DNA of 64,000 nt from positions 24,645,752-24,709,751 of the forward strand of contig CM026421.1 of assembly GCA_014871385.1 (NCBI GenBank). Direction: 5' to 3'. The position numbers and the translations under genes were made by a program. The stretch's first letter is position 1. Each line of letters starts with the position of its first letter. The notes under the pieces are model-generated. The model saw only the letters and a program-made list of their open reading frames with translations. It was not told the origin of the DNA and ran no database searches. This document shows positions 1 through 11,493 of this stretch, in pieces. Source of the DNA: Ceratodon purpureus (taxonomy: Eukaryota; Streptophyta; Bryopsida; Pseudoditrichales; Ditrichaceae).

Positions 1-3000
1 ATGTATAATTTATACTCAAATTGAACATTTCTAAACTAAAAACTTCAAACATTGATATTTTAATAGTAAATATGATCTCAAAATTCATGATTTTTTTCCA
101 CATGATTCTACAAAGGATTTACATTCTTTTCATTGAAATCTTTATAAATCATAAGTAACAAAATCTGTATTCATAGTTGTTTGAATTAAGTATAAAAAAT
201 AAAGGTTTTAATTCAAATAAAAATAGATATAATAAACCTTTCATTATCAAAAAATTGATTGTATGTATTGTTCATCTTGTGCTGCTGTGCACTACAATTT
301 GTTCAAATTAGGCTAAAAACTAATCGGTTTTGTAATTTGTATTGGCAGTTCTCTGAAAAGTTGGATGAACGTAAACTTGTTGTTCATTTCAACTAAAAAA
401 GTATTGGTTACAGTATGCTGATTGGATGTCGATTTTCCTGAATATGGTATATTCCATATACTGAAATGCGTTTCCATTTACACCGCATATTTTTGCGTGT
501 GACAATGAAAATGTGAATATTAAATGTGCATAACTGCTGCTGTAGCTTTCTAGTAACTTGAGCACATTTTTGCTTAATAGTACCTTTGCAAGTCTTGGTT
601 GGAGTTAAATATATACATTCAATGTATCTAGTTGAAATAATGCTTTGGAAGTTGAAATTTTAATCCAGCTTATCATAGTTAAATTTAGTTCAAAGGTTAT
701 ATTTAGTAATCAAATCTTTTTCAAAACATAAAATTCTTAAAAATGAAAAAGTATGAGGTTATAAATATTTGGAAAAAATGTTAGGTGGATATAAAAAGTT
801 AAGCATCTCTCAGTGCACTAGCTTTGCTATCCAACTTTAAAAGTATTCAAACTTTTTAAAGTATTTTGAAACTAATATGTAGATAGAAAGAAGTAATACA
901 TCTTAAATATGATATAATGACATCTGCAACTTAAGTATTGATATTAGATATCTGATACATTTGAGCACAATTGCCTCCAACGAAGAGCTGAAGACGCAAA
1001 TACCACCTTGGTATTGAGTATAAAGGATTTGATGTGGTCAATAAATCTGACATATTCATAAGGATGTCATGAATATAATTACTAGTTTTTTTAGTAATTT
1101 TATCTACTCTAAATTTTAAATTTAAATTTAAATTTTGGAAAATGAATTGTGAAATTAAATACCTTTAGAGTGAACAATTTCAACTAGAGATCCATACGTG
1201 GTTAAACATTAATAATATGGAAATTAAAATGAAAAGCACAATAGAAATTGAACTAATAGACCAACTCATCAGAGTACTTTCACATCCGGATGCCCCTTCA
1301 TAAGTATGGCGGAAGATTATCTGCTCGTGGATTGCATACACAACCCAATTCATAACAATAAACAGAATTGAACATAGAAGGCAAACTCAAACAATTGATG
1401 TCGAAACAGTTCCAGCTTGATTGGAACCAAGACATTGTAGTCACCTCCTTCAAAATATCCCAACTTGGGAATATTTGTCATTTTGGAGGCTTCCGAATTT
1501 TGAGGACAACATACAGTACTCCTGATCATAAACTACAAAACTTCTACAGTACTTTAATAAACAATGAAGTAAACCTTCATCAAAATCTGGACAAACTCCA
1601 ACTTTTCCTGAGTTAATCCACCTACCTACCTTCCACGCCGAGTACAAAAAAACCTTGACCCATCATAAAGCAAGGTGAGCAACAGTGTCGGAGGACAATT
1701 GAAGACAGACGACATTGTCACCGCAGATGCCAGTAAATTAAAACCACCCATCTACTACCCATTGCCTCTGGATTGCTGCAAAGCCATGACAAATACTCTA
1801 AATTATTGAGTGGAGATGCTCGGTCACGACTCACATGGCCTCGGTCACTGTTGTGCACAGTACTACGCGGTCTGTACAGTGGCAACACGCTCTGCACAGT
1901 AGTACACGGTGCAGACCAAGTTGAACGGCACTCTGCGAAGGGAGGGCAATGCGAGAGTTTTTGTGTGGGAGTTTCATTTGGTGGTGGACTGTGTCTGGCT
2001 CAGTTCCGCACTGCATGCTCGGACCTCTCTTGGGCGTCGCTCTCAGCTTCAGCAACGCCGGATCGATTCTGCAGGTATCCACATCGTACTCGACTTCAGG
2101 AGACGTCAGTAGCAGCTTGTTTGGGATCTAGTCGATGCCACAGCTAAACATTTGGTTGGCACATCCAGCTTAGTAGGTTTCATGCTATCCAGAAGTCTGT
2201 ATTCTAATAGAATGGTTTGAAGCGTTCTCGTCTGCACTCTTCCTCTCTTGCTTAGATTTTTCTCTACCTTTTCGAGATTCAGGCTGGATTGATTTCCTCA
2301 GGTTATGCTAATTTGCATCTAAATCGGAGATACAAGGGTTGTCAATCTTGAAAGTTCATTGGCAGTTCATTGTTAGACGTCTTATGCGGATTGCTCTTGT
2401 ATTGTCTTCAACGTGCGAAGACGTCTTTTAAGATTTTTGAGCTCTCTGATGTGAAGGTCAGAGCAGCGCCGCTGAGCTGAAGATTCCTTCTACTCACAGG
2501 GATCCTTGTCCCATTTACATGAGAGTAAGATAGCATCTGCTCATAGTTGTATGTTTGGTGCAATGTAGCAAGTACTGAGCAATATAGATTCAGCTGTCGA
2601 CCATGTTATTTGAACCTCTTACTAAAGCATGTAAGTAGATAAAGCTTCCTGTGTCCTGCAGAACTGTTGTTTTAGGATGACTTGATCAGTCAGAATACTA
2701 TTGCACAAGCCGGTTGTTGTGAGCTTGAGCCGAGGGTGCCGAAGTGTGGTTAAAGTGTTTTTGTGGTCTTAAAATGCGAAAGTATGGGCTGAATGTTGCT
2801 TGCACCTAGGAGTTATAAGGATGATTGTGTGTTGGCTTCGTTTCAGATCGCACCTACTAACACGTAACTCTGAACATGAGGTTGGTGTGGCCTCACACAT
2901 GTGCACCTATTTTGGGATCAGGACTTGGATCTCGGATGAGATGAGTGAGGTTTTGGAAATAGAGCACGAAGAAGGTGGTCCCCGAATATTGATTTTCAGT

Positions 3001-3363
3001 ATTATTCTTGCATATGCGTCTTGGTGAATTAGGCCATGTGTACTGCTGGTGTGCAGTAATACGGCGAAACTGTCAGTCTGTTCGGTGCAAGGGTTTATCG
3101 TGTACGTCGCAGGTGACTCCATACTCTGATCCCTTATGTGGAGCTCATGAATTCTCTTCGTATACAGTTCGAAGTGTATACCTGTGTCAACATAATGGTT
3201 ATAATCACTCATTTTTTTATGCGAACACTTATTTTCCGTTTTAGTTTATAACGTCGGGGATTTTCACCAGGGTCGGTCATGAGAGCGGCGATTGGATGCT
3301 TCTGAAACCTCTAACTATTCATGCCACTTTATTAATTGCAGCTTCTTCGTAGGATGCAAGCGG
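1..3363. other. Upstream intergenic DNA, AT-rich then mixed
   Basis: No gene is supported here. The first 1.6 kb is AT-rich with simple A/T palindromes near 1105-1135 and no long open frame. From about 1,800 to 3,360 the composition becomes more balanced and short frames appear on both strands, none with homology I recognise. This part probably holds the promoter and the start of the leader of the LRR-Roc-COR gene at 3816. I cannot place a transcription start. Confidence 0.5.
1852..1910. repeat. Short imperfect direct repeat, period 39
   Basis: The 20-mers at 1852-1871 and 1891-1910 match at about 16 of 20 positions (shared core GCACAGTA followed by TAC and CGGT). It is a local duplication in the upstream DNA of the first ROCO gene. 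No function is evident. Confidence 0.45.
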
Positions 3364-3366
3364 GCG

Positions 3367-3765
3367 GAAAAATTTCTGTCGAAGAGCTAAAGTAAAGTGC
3401 AGCTGCAGCCTACCGTAGCCACATTCTTGAGAAACTAGGTCAAAGAGGAAATCATATATCGCAGGACTGCTGGAAAAATACATCGAAGATCAGGATCAGG
3501 TAAGCAGGTGCAAATCAAAGCTAGGTGATGAGGCATTGACGTGGACGTTGAGGGGCACGATTGTGAGAAACATTTCAGTCAAAGAGCCAAATTTTAGTGC
3601 TGCTGCAGTCTACCGTGGCCACATAATTGAGGAACTAGATCTAAGAGGAAGTCTTATATCGCAGGGCTGCTGGAAAATACATCGGAGATCGGCATCAGGA
3701 AAGGAGGTGCAGATCAAAGCTAGGTGATGAGGCATCGACGTGGACGCTGAGGAGGTGATTGTAAT
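3367..3765 (+). repeat. Two-copy tandem repeat, about 200 bp per unit
   Basis: Unit 1 is about 3367-3566 and unit 2 about 3567-3765. The spacing between matching blocks is 200 bases over most of the unit (TACCGTAGCC at 3411 against TACCGTGGCC at 3611) and 199 near the end, so one small indel separates the copies. Identity is roughly 80% by eye, so the duplication is not recent. It ends about 50 bases before the ATG at 3816 and so probably lies in the 5' leader of that gene. Both copies carry short upstream frames. Confidence 0.8.
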
Positions 3766-3815
3766 TCGTTTCCAGCAGTATTCCTGACAAACTAGTTCAG
3801 CAGGGCTGCGACGCC

Positions 3816-6800
3816 ATGGCGGGGTCATCTCCAGGCACCTCCGTAAAGCCCCCCTCGCTGGGTGGGGAGAGGAGCGGTGCACGTAAAGCATGTCCTTCTC
3901 CGTGCAACCGGAGATGTGCACCGCTCGAGTGCACTTTCGAGTTGCCGAAATCAATTCATATTTCTGTAAAGCAGCACGAGGTGAGGGAGATGAAGAGTGA
4001 AAGGAATGGCGAGGTGGGGAATAAGGAGGTGAACAGTACCCTCTCAGTATCTGACGAGGGTACAAAGAGCAATGAATCTCTAGTGGTGTGGCCTAAAGAC
4101 AGGGATGGCAATTGGGGGAACGCTTTTGAGCTCTCCTTGAGTAACTTTGTGCGCACGATTTCGTCCAGTTCTCAGGTGGAGGAAGTTTCGATAGGTCTAG
4201 ACATGGTCTCACGAGGTGCTTCACAGGAGACTTCGAGGGCCTTGGTTGAGTGTATGAAGACCATCCCATCTCTCAAGTCTTTGCACCTGAAGAATATTGG
4301 CTCATCTGGACTCTCGGTCTCGGATGCAGAAGCCATATTCAGTGCGTTTGGACCACACAGTACTTTGCAGACGGGCGGCGTTGATTTTGCAGATTTGCAG
4401 CCTACAGAGGCAGCAATTGTAAAAGTGTTGGTGGATGCTTTGCTCCAAAATCAAGTCCTCCGTCACTTCAAGCTCAGTTATTATGGATTGAGGACCATGC
4501 AGGAGGGTCACGAGGGAAGTGTGATGAGGGAGTTGAATGAATATTTGAAGAGTCCCACCAATGTCCTCACAGAGTTGATTATGTGGGCAGTCGACGATGG
4601 TGAAGTTATACAGCTGGCAGACGCACTTGGTCTCAACAAGAACCTCCAACAATTGGGGATCGGGAGAGAATATGATTCCTCCCACTGTGAAGGTATAGGC
4701 AGGATTGGTGAAGCACTGCGCACCAACTCCGTCCTTGAAGAGCTTCATATTTCTGGTCTAACAAGGGTGGGGGTGGAGGAGATGGAAGCGTTGGTGGGGG
4801 CGTTGGTTCCGGATGCTGCCTCTGGACTCCAACCCAACACCCACCTCCACACCTTACGCTTTCAATTTTTCGCACTTGAAGGGAAGAAAGGGATGAAGCA
4901 GTTGGCCACTTTGCTAGAAACTAACACCTCCTTGCTCCACTTCTACTTAGAGCGGTTGAACATCTTGAAAAGTGGAAGTGAGAATGTTGTCGAATATGTT
5001 GAAATGCTCTTCACTGCATTGCGGTGCAATACATCCTTGAAATCCTTGGATTTAACAGGTTGTAATGGAATCGGAGGGAAAGATGTGCTTGGGATGATTA
5101 TGGACATGCTCTTGCACAATCGATCCTTGAAGGAGATTAAATTGAAAAGAACTCGTTTGGAAGAAGATGGGGATGCGGAGGTTGTGTATGCGGAGTTGCG
5201 TGGAAGAGACAAAACAATTGATGAAGAGTTGGAGAAGGTGATCCAAAAGATGGATCGTGTGCCTCCAAATTCAGCACGGGTCTTTCTATGTGGGAACCCC
5301 AAAGGAGGTAATCACAATCGTGCATTGATATTTGTTTTAATGACTTATGAAGGGTGTGTTGGTTATTGTTTCAAATTATATTGTCAATTATCGTTAATGT
5401 ATCAACAATATTTAATATCCAAAAAATAAAGGTTTTGTACAAAAATTAGAATGTAGTAAATATATTTTAGTGAGAAGACTATTTGATATCAATGAGTAGA
5501 GTATTTCTAGGTAAAATATATGCAATGAGTACAAAATGGTAATCATATTTGTAAACTACAAATTGGAAGGTACATATTTCTGAATCTTATACCATATAGT
5601 AGTGAATGAGATGATAAATATTATAATGTAATTGGCAAAATGTATACTACACAACGTATTTGGTTGATGTAGGCAAAACAACTCTTTGCCAGAGGTGGGA
5701 AGATATTCAATTGTTGAGCAATTGTGAGACCAAGGGTGGTCAGATTCATGATGACAAGCTTTTCAAACTTTCAAGCCATGGAAAAGATAATAACAGAACG
5801 AGCGTTGTCATTCCAAAATGGTTGACAAGTAAGTTCTCAGTATGTTTTAAACCTTCTATATCTGCACCGTCGTCTGGTGTTCTTGAGCCGACATTGCCTT
5901 CTAGTGCTCATGACTTACCTCCATCATCAAGTATAAAGGAGCGAACAAGGGGAATTGAAGTTCACAAAATGGTGTGGGAGGATATGAACATGAGTTTGTG
6001 GGATTTGGCTGGCCAAGAAGAATATCATACCTTCCATGATATGATGCTTCCAAATCGATCTCCAAATGGAGACTGTTGCTTCTACTTCATTGTTTGCAAT
6101 CCAACCAATGCTATCCAACGCCTCTATGAGAAAGAGCCCATGCAACAATTGAAGAGAGACATTTACTATTGGTTGGTATTTATTGCTTCCAACACAAGAA
6201 GGTCAAAATCTTACCTTCCCCATGTGTCCATCCTCATGACACATTATGATTTGTGGGGAGTTGATAAGGAAAAGGAGATGCTTTTCAAGCAAAAAATAAA
6301 GCCCATCATCAATAAATTCAGGAATAAGTTCCAACTATTCCTTGAGTTTGACGAAGGTTTGGAGTTTATTGAGATGGAGAATACAAGCAGATCCTCTAGT
6401 GATGCTATGGAGCTCAAGCAACATGTACTTCAATATTTGAAGAAAATATCGTTAGAGTTACCTAAAATCTTAAAGGCCTCCGTGGATTTTCAATCTACCA
6501 TCATGAAATGGAGAGGAGATTCTTCTAAAGAACCATTTGTGAAATGGGATGTTTTCTCCAACTCTCTCTCTCAAGAGGTTATGGAATTCAGATCTTTGAA
6601 GGATGTTGGCCCTGAATTATTGGAGAAGATCAAGAAGCGTGTAGCGGTGTCCTTACACAATGGTGGCCATATCATGTATTTTGAGGAGATTGATGTGGTT
6701 ATTCTCAATCCCCATTGGTTTTGCCAAAATATCATAGGCCACATTTTATTCCACTGCTCTGAGTTGAATGACCAAGGTGCCATTGCAGCAAATGGTATCA

Positions 6801-8649
6801 TATCTTGGCAAGATTTCAAGGAACTAGTCGTAGATGGAGACACAATGTGCGGAGGTCATTTTGAGGAGATATTGAAGATCATGACAAAACTTCAGATTTG
6901 TTACGAAGATGGTGATGAGAGCATCATGATACCATCACTGTTGGATGGTAGTCCAATTCCAACAAATTGGGAAGAAGTTTTTGGCTCATTACCAGAAGCA
7001 TACACTTATGTGGGCTTAAAATTGAAAACAGCAGATGAGAGCATCACCAAATTGACACGGGGATTCTTCCCACGCTTGCAGGTTTGTAATCAGCTTCAGT
7101 CTTTATATCATGATGTCCTTCGCATGTGTCCTTATATAATACCAAGTTATCATTGTTCGTAAGATTATATGGATAGCTGACGTTTGGTATCGGTGTCTTC
7201 CTTGAATCCTCTGAACTGTTGACCATTCAGTTGCTAATAATTCTCTGCAATGTCCACGTGCAGGTGTATTTGCGCGACAAGTTCAGACGTGCCAAAACAT
7301 ATAGACTTTATTCAAATACAAAAACCTTGAGTCTGTTTACCAAGGGAATATCGTTAATTGTGGATGGTGTTGAGCTTTTCATTTTACTGGACATGGAAGA
7401 TTCGATCAACATTATCTCACGTTGTTGTGGAGGTGGAGGTTCTGAGAATCGTCGTGTGCTTAAGATGATGATAGACTGTGTGAACGATTTTCGACAAACA
7501 CCAACATTAGGGTGTCCTGGAGTGATTTTTGAAGAACATGTCATATACCCTTATTCTGTGGAGAATGCATTGGGCGCCAAGAAACTACAATGTATATCAA
7601 AGAAACAACTCCGGGAGGAAGTGGTGGACAAAATATTGCGGAAAGGTGATTTTACATACACACTAGATTGGGTCGATGAGAAGGGTGTATCCAGATACGT
7701 CCATGCTAAAGAGCTCTTTGAAGAGAAAGAGTGGCTAGATATCTTGCAAAGGCGAAGCCAAAAGGTGATGGATATGGACAAGGTTTTGGATTCAAGACTT
7801 TCAGCAAAGAATTCAAATGCACCGGCAGCAAGCATACGCTCCAACAATGACCTGGTTCGCAAAGACTCCACGAAGAGGTTCATAGCCGATGAAATTGACT
7901 CATTGAAGCGGTTGATGCAACACAATCACAAGGAAGTGATGACAAGATTGGATGAGTTGGAAAAGAACATCATGGGTTTCCAAGAGAAATTAACATCACG
8001 AGTATGTTCTAACATTGACAACTTGATGGAGTGTTTGCTGCAACTGAACAATTCCAACATTCCCAAGTTGCCATTTTTCACAAAATCTGCTGGGCGTGGT
8101 GGGAAACGCATCCTTCTCAAGATGGTACCAGGCCTGAAGTCTTACGAGCTTCAGTTCATGTGCGAGCACAGGGATGGTTTTCACATTCTGAAGGATCAAC
8201 CTGGCTGTGAAGTTGAGATTGGCAATGATCAGACGAGGAAATTCGGAATTGTGATGTATTGGGGGCTTACCATGTCAGTAATCCTGCTGAAGGTGGGAGC
8301 TCATGTAACTGCTGGAATGGGGAGTATGGTGCCCGATCTGACGAGAGAGTTTGCGACCATTCTAGATTCTCCCGGGCTACTCGATCTGGCCCAACCAAGA
8401 GGTGACATACTTGATTGCCTTCCTGAGGAACTGAAGAAGCAGCCACATATCAACCTTCAGGATAACGAAGAAGCTAAAGCCTGGTTGGTTCAGATTCTGG
8501 GTAAGAAATGCCCAGGTGGCATTCAGAGATTGTTCAAATTGACTCCGATGGTGTACACAAGTAAATTCAACCAGAAAGGTGGGATGGCATGGCTTTGTGA
8601 CGAACACAGAGACAAGGGTGAACAGGATGGTTCACTAAGAAGGAGGTAG
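3816..8649 (+). CDS. LRR-Roc GTPase-COR (ROCO/TORNADO1-like) protein, copy 1
   Basis: Exons 3816-5307, 5673-7081 and 7264-8649 join to 1428 residues, close to Arabidopsis TORNADO1 (about 1380). Ribonuclease-inhibitor-type leucine-rich repeats fill about residues 90-470 (for example SLKSLDLTGCNGIGGKDV). The Roc GTPase follows: P-loop GNPKGGKT at 493-500, switch motif DLAGQ at 608-612 and the G4-like THYD at 687-690. A COR-like region (VVILNPHWFCQNIIGHIL) runs to 967. The last exon holds a charged, possibly coiled-coil stretch, then MCEHRDGFH near 1266 and WLCDEH at 1410-1415. Intron 1 (phase 1) splits the second P-loop glycine codon and intron 2 is phase 0. No kinase domain is present, unlike LRRK2. 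The ATG sits in CGCCATGG, a good plant start context. ROCO proteins are dimer-regulated GTPases; TORNADO1 acts in leaf and root patterning. The role here is inferred from architecture only. A segment of about 70 residues between P-loop and switch is longer than in copy 2. Confidence 0.88.
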
Positions 8650-11493
8650 ATTTTGCTGAGCATCAATTCATTAGAATATATAAGGCATGTTCTTGAAGAC
8701 TCTCTCTGAAAGGATCCCAATCATAGTCTTCGATTTACATGAATGAAGGTTGGAGGAGGTTCGTAAAACATTTTCCATGCAGGTGTCTTATATCATATGT
8801 AGTGGTGACAACGAAGTCGACATGCTTTCTGCATTCAGTTTTCTTCACATTTCCGAATAACGGGCCATATTGACGTTGGTCTAGTATCTAGGCCAAACAT
8901 ACAATAGCTGAAGGCTGAATGTAAGGTCTCCATTTTTATGAATGAGAGTCTCCATTCTTGTGATCGTAAGGTAGTTTTGTGTGAGAGCAATGATTGAAGT
9001 CTGTTCAGAAATGAACGGTCACTGCTGCAACATCCTACCATCTTACTGTATACGCCAACAGTACACAGTCTCCAGACTTCCACCAAGTCTGGACCAAGCC
9101 AAACTCTGCAAAACAAAAGGATTATTTTCGTGACGACGCTCTGGTGTTCATGAAATTTCCAAGGAGGCTGTCCATACATGTCTACTCAATTACAGCCCCT
9201 TACCACATGACACGAAATGATACAAAATAAATGCCAACTCATTGGAATGAATCAAGAAGTCCCAATCTTATCAAAGAAACTAGACGGAATGATAATTATG
9301 ATGACTACTTGGCAAGTTACTGTATTCAAACTCGTACAGCTACACTAGAATGTTGATAACATGCTTTGAGCACCCTCCTCAAAACACCACAAGCTGGTTC
9401 ACTCATGCCCTCCGGAACAGAGTCACATCCGAACCCTACCGTTCCGATCAAACAAATGAAGCTCAATCATAAAACCAATCACTGAATGAATTCATCAGCC
9501 CAGTAATCAAAGCGAAGCAATAATCACCCGAACCAGTGCATTAAACTCTGTGACGGCACAGAATGAAAGGCAGCAGCAGCAGGAAGTTATTGCAAACACC
9601 ACCGTACATCCCAAACACACAACCACCGTATCCATCCCCAAATCTCTTATTGAACCATGAGATTGGATTGCACACCTTGCATGCACCGCATGCATCTCCC
9701 TCCCATTCCCAACTCGCCCATCATTCTCAATCCATGCCGGATCCATGACAAGGATTGCGTTCCAAGATCCATCAGTAACTGAATGGGAGTTTGGAGTTCA
9801 CTTCACAGATTCAGAGCTTTCTGATCAAGGTTTGGACTCTGGAGCATGGTGGTGGGATGTTGCAGGAGTGGAGATGGGCAGCTGATCATGTGGAGAGGAG
9901 AGTTTTGAAGAGTGGATTTGACATCCGGGGTTGGGGTGATGATGGGGGTGATGATGGGGGGGAGTGGGGAGGGGGTGTACGTGAGAGATGGGGAGAGGCC
10001 AGGGGAGCATTCGCCATCGCCGAGACGGCGCTATCATGGTGGAGAGCGGGGTGGAGTGGGGAATGAGCAGGAGGAGGAGGAGAGGAAGTGGTGGTGGAGG
10101 GGCTGAGAGCGATGGCGATGGCGATGGCGATGTGTTGTCATGGTTTGCACGTCATGGCTCTGCCTGCAGCTTTGATTACTCGCCTCCCGCCCTAAATGCA
10201 GGCTTCGGGATGGGGACCCATGCTTGCTGCTCAAGCTTCCTTCCTGGTGCGTGTGTGCTGGCGGTCTGTCTTCGAATTCTTGGCCATGTGATGTGATGGA
10301 ATGGGATGGCTCTGTGTTGGTTCTGGAGATGTTGATCTCAATGGCGTGAATTGTGGGTGATGAGGGAGAGATTCAAGCTGGGGGGCTGTTTCAGGTTGTG
10401 GATTCGTTGATGGGTTTTGGCAGTCGGGGTTATGTATAAGGATGCAGTTGGTGGATTTGTCGACGCAGGTGGTGGTGAACAATTTATGGCTGTTTGCTGT
10501 TTCCTGAGGGCTGGGTTCGGTGTTAGAAGGTTTTGATTCGCGATAGCAGCTTCGGTTTACTTGCGGTCTGGTCAGAAGGTTTGTTTATTCGAGAGTCATG
10601 GTGGGGACCATGAGTTTTGTTTGATGGTTCCGCGTGGTGGATCTTGGAGCGCTCTTTTGGTCATGAGATCTTGAAAGCGCACTTTGGATGCAGCTACCGA
10701 CGGTGAAGTTGAAGTTAGACCGTGAAGTTCTTGATAGAGTAGTACTGATCTCCCTTCGCTGCGTCTCCACTGCTCGCACTCCAGGTCATGCAGAAAGCGA
10801 GAGTACAATCCAGACTAAGCTTGAGTTCTACTCAAGTTGGAGAGTGAGTTCGTGTCTACAATTGGCGCGAACGAGGGGTTCATGAGCGTTGGATTGTTGT
10901 GACAGCAGCCCGAAGAAAGGGCGTTTTCATCACGTAGTCTAAATCTTCTTGGTTCCTTCTCGAAGTTCTGAATTTACGAGTCACAATTGTGTGGGTGAGA
11001 GCTTCAAGTTCTGGTCTGGTTAGTGGTGAGACCATTCAAGGAGTTCCAAGCAACAGCTCTCCGCGAGAATACAATGCCAGAGTCGCCATGTCAGGGACCA
11101 ACATGCAGGATGTTTAATACAGAAGCTTCAATTGGGAAATAAGTTTTTGTCATGAGATCGGAAAGGTTCTATCACTGCATCTTGTCTTAATTTCCTCCTA
11201 CACCTCACTCGGTCCGTGCCATCGACATAAACCCTACTTCAACTGGTCGGGAGTGTTCGGAGCTGCAGCTATTTCATAATTCGCATACTGAGGATGGCTC
11301 ACCACACTGTAGTTCTGTCTCGGTTGTTTGCCTCGTCGCACTCCCGGTGTGACCGGTTTCTCTAGAGCCTCATCTGGCCATTTTCCCAGTATTTCTGCAC
11401 TATGGCATAGAACAAGTTTCAACCCTATCTGCCACCAGAGAACGATTTATGGTGATGAACAGCTGGACCCAGATGAAGGCTATGTGAGTTGAG
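8650..11493. other. Intergenic DNA with a GC/purine-rich patch
   Basis: No gene is supported. 8650-9500 is probably the 3' UTR of the ROCO gene plus spacer. 9880-10140 is a GC- and purine-rich patch (GGGGGTGATGATGGGGG, then a GATGGC triplet-type repeat near 10110-10135). 10,300-11,490 is balanced and could carry the promoter and leader of the cap methyltransferase gene at 11494. Frames of 60-100 codons occur on both strands but are low-complexity and overlap one another. Confidence 0.45.

Noticed and set aside
1773..2147. A 124-codon frame with overlapping frames on both strands
   Set aside because: It starts without an ATG, has no recognisable domain, and three overlapping alternatives look equally (un)convincing.
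5829..5960. A possible extra intron in ROCO copy 1 beginning GTAAGT
   Set aside because: No acceptor downstream restores the frame with the right phase before GIEVHKM, and the segment is fully open. Kept as coding, with the doubt recorded as a finding.
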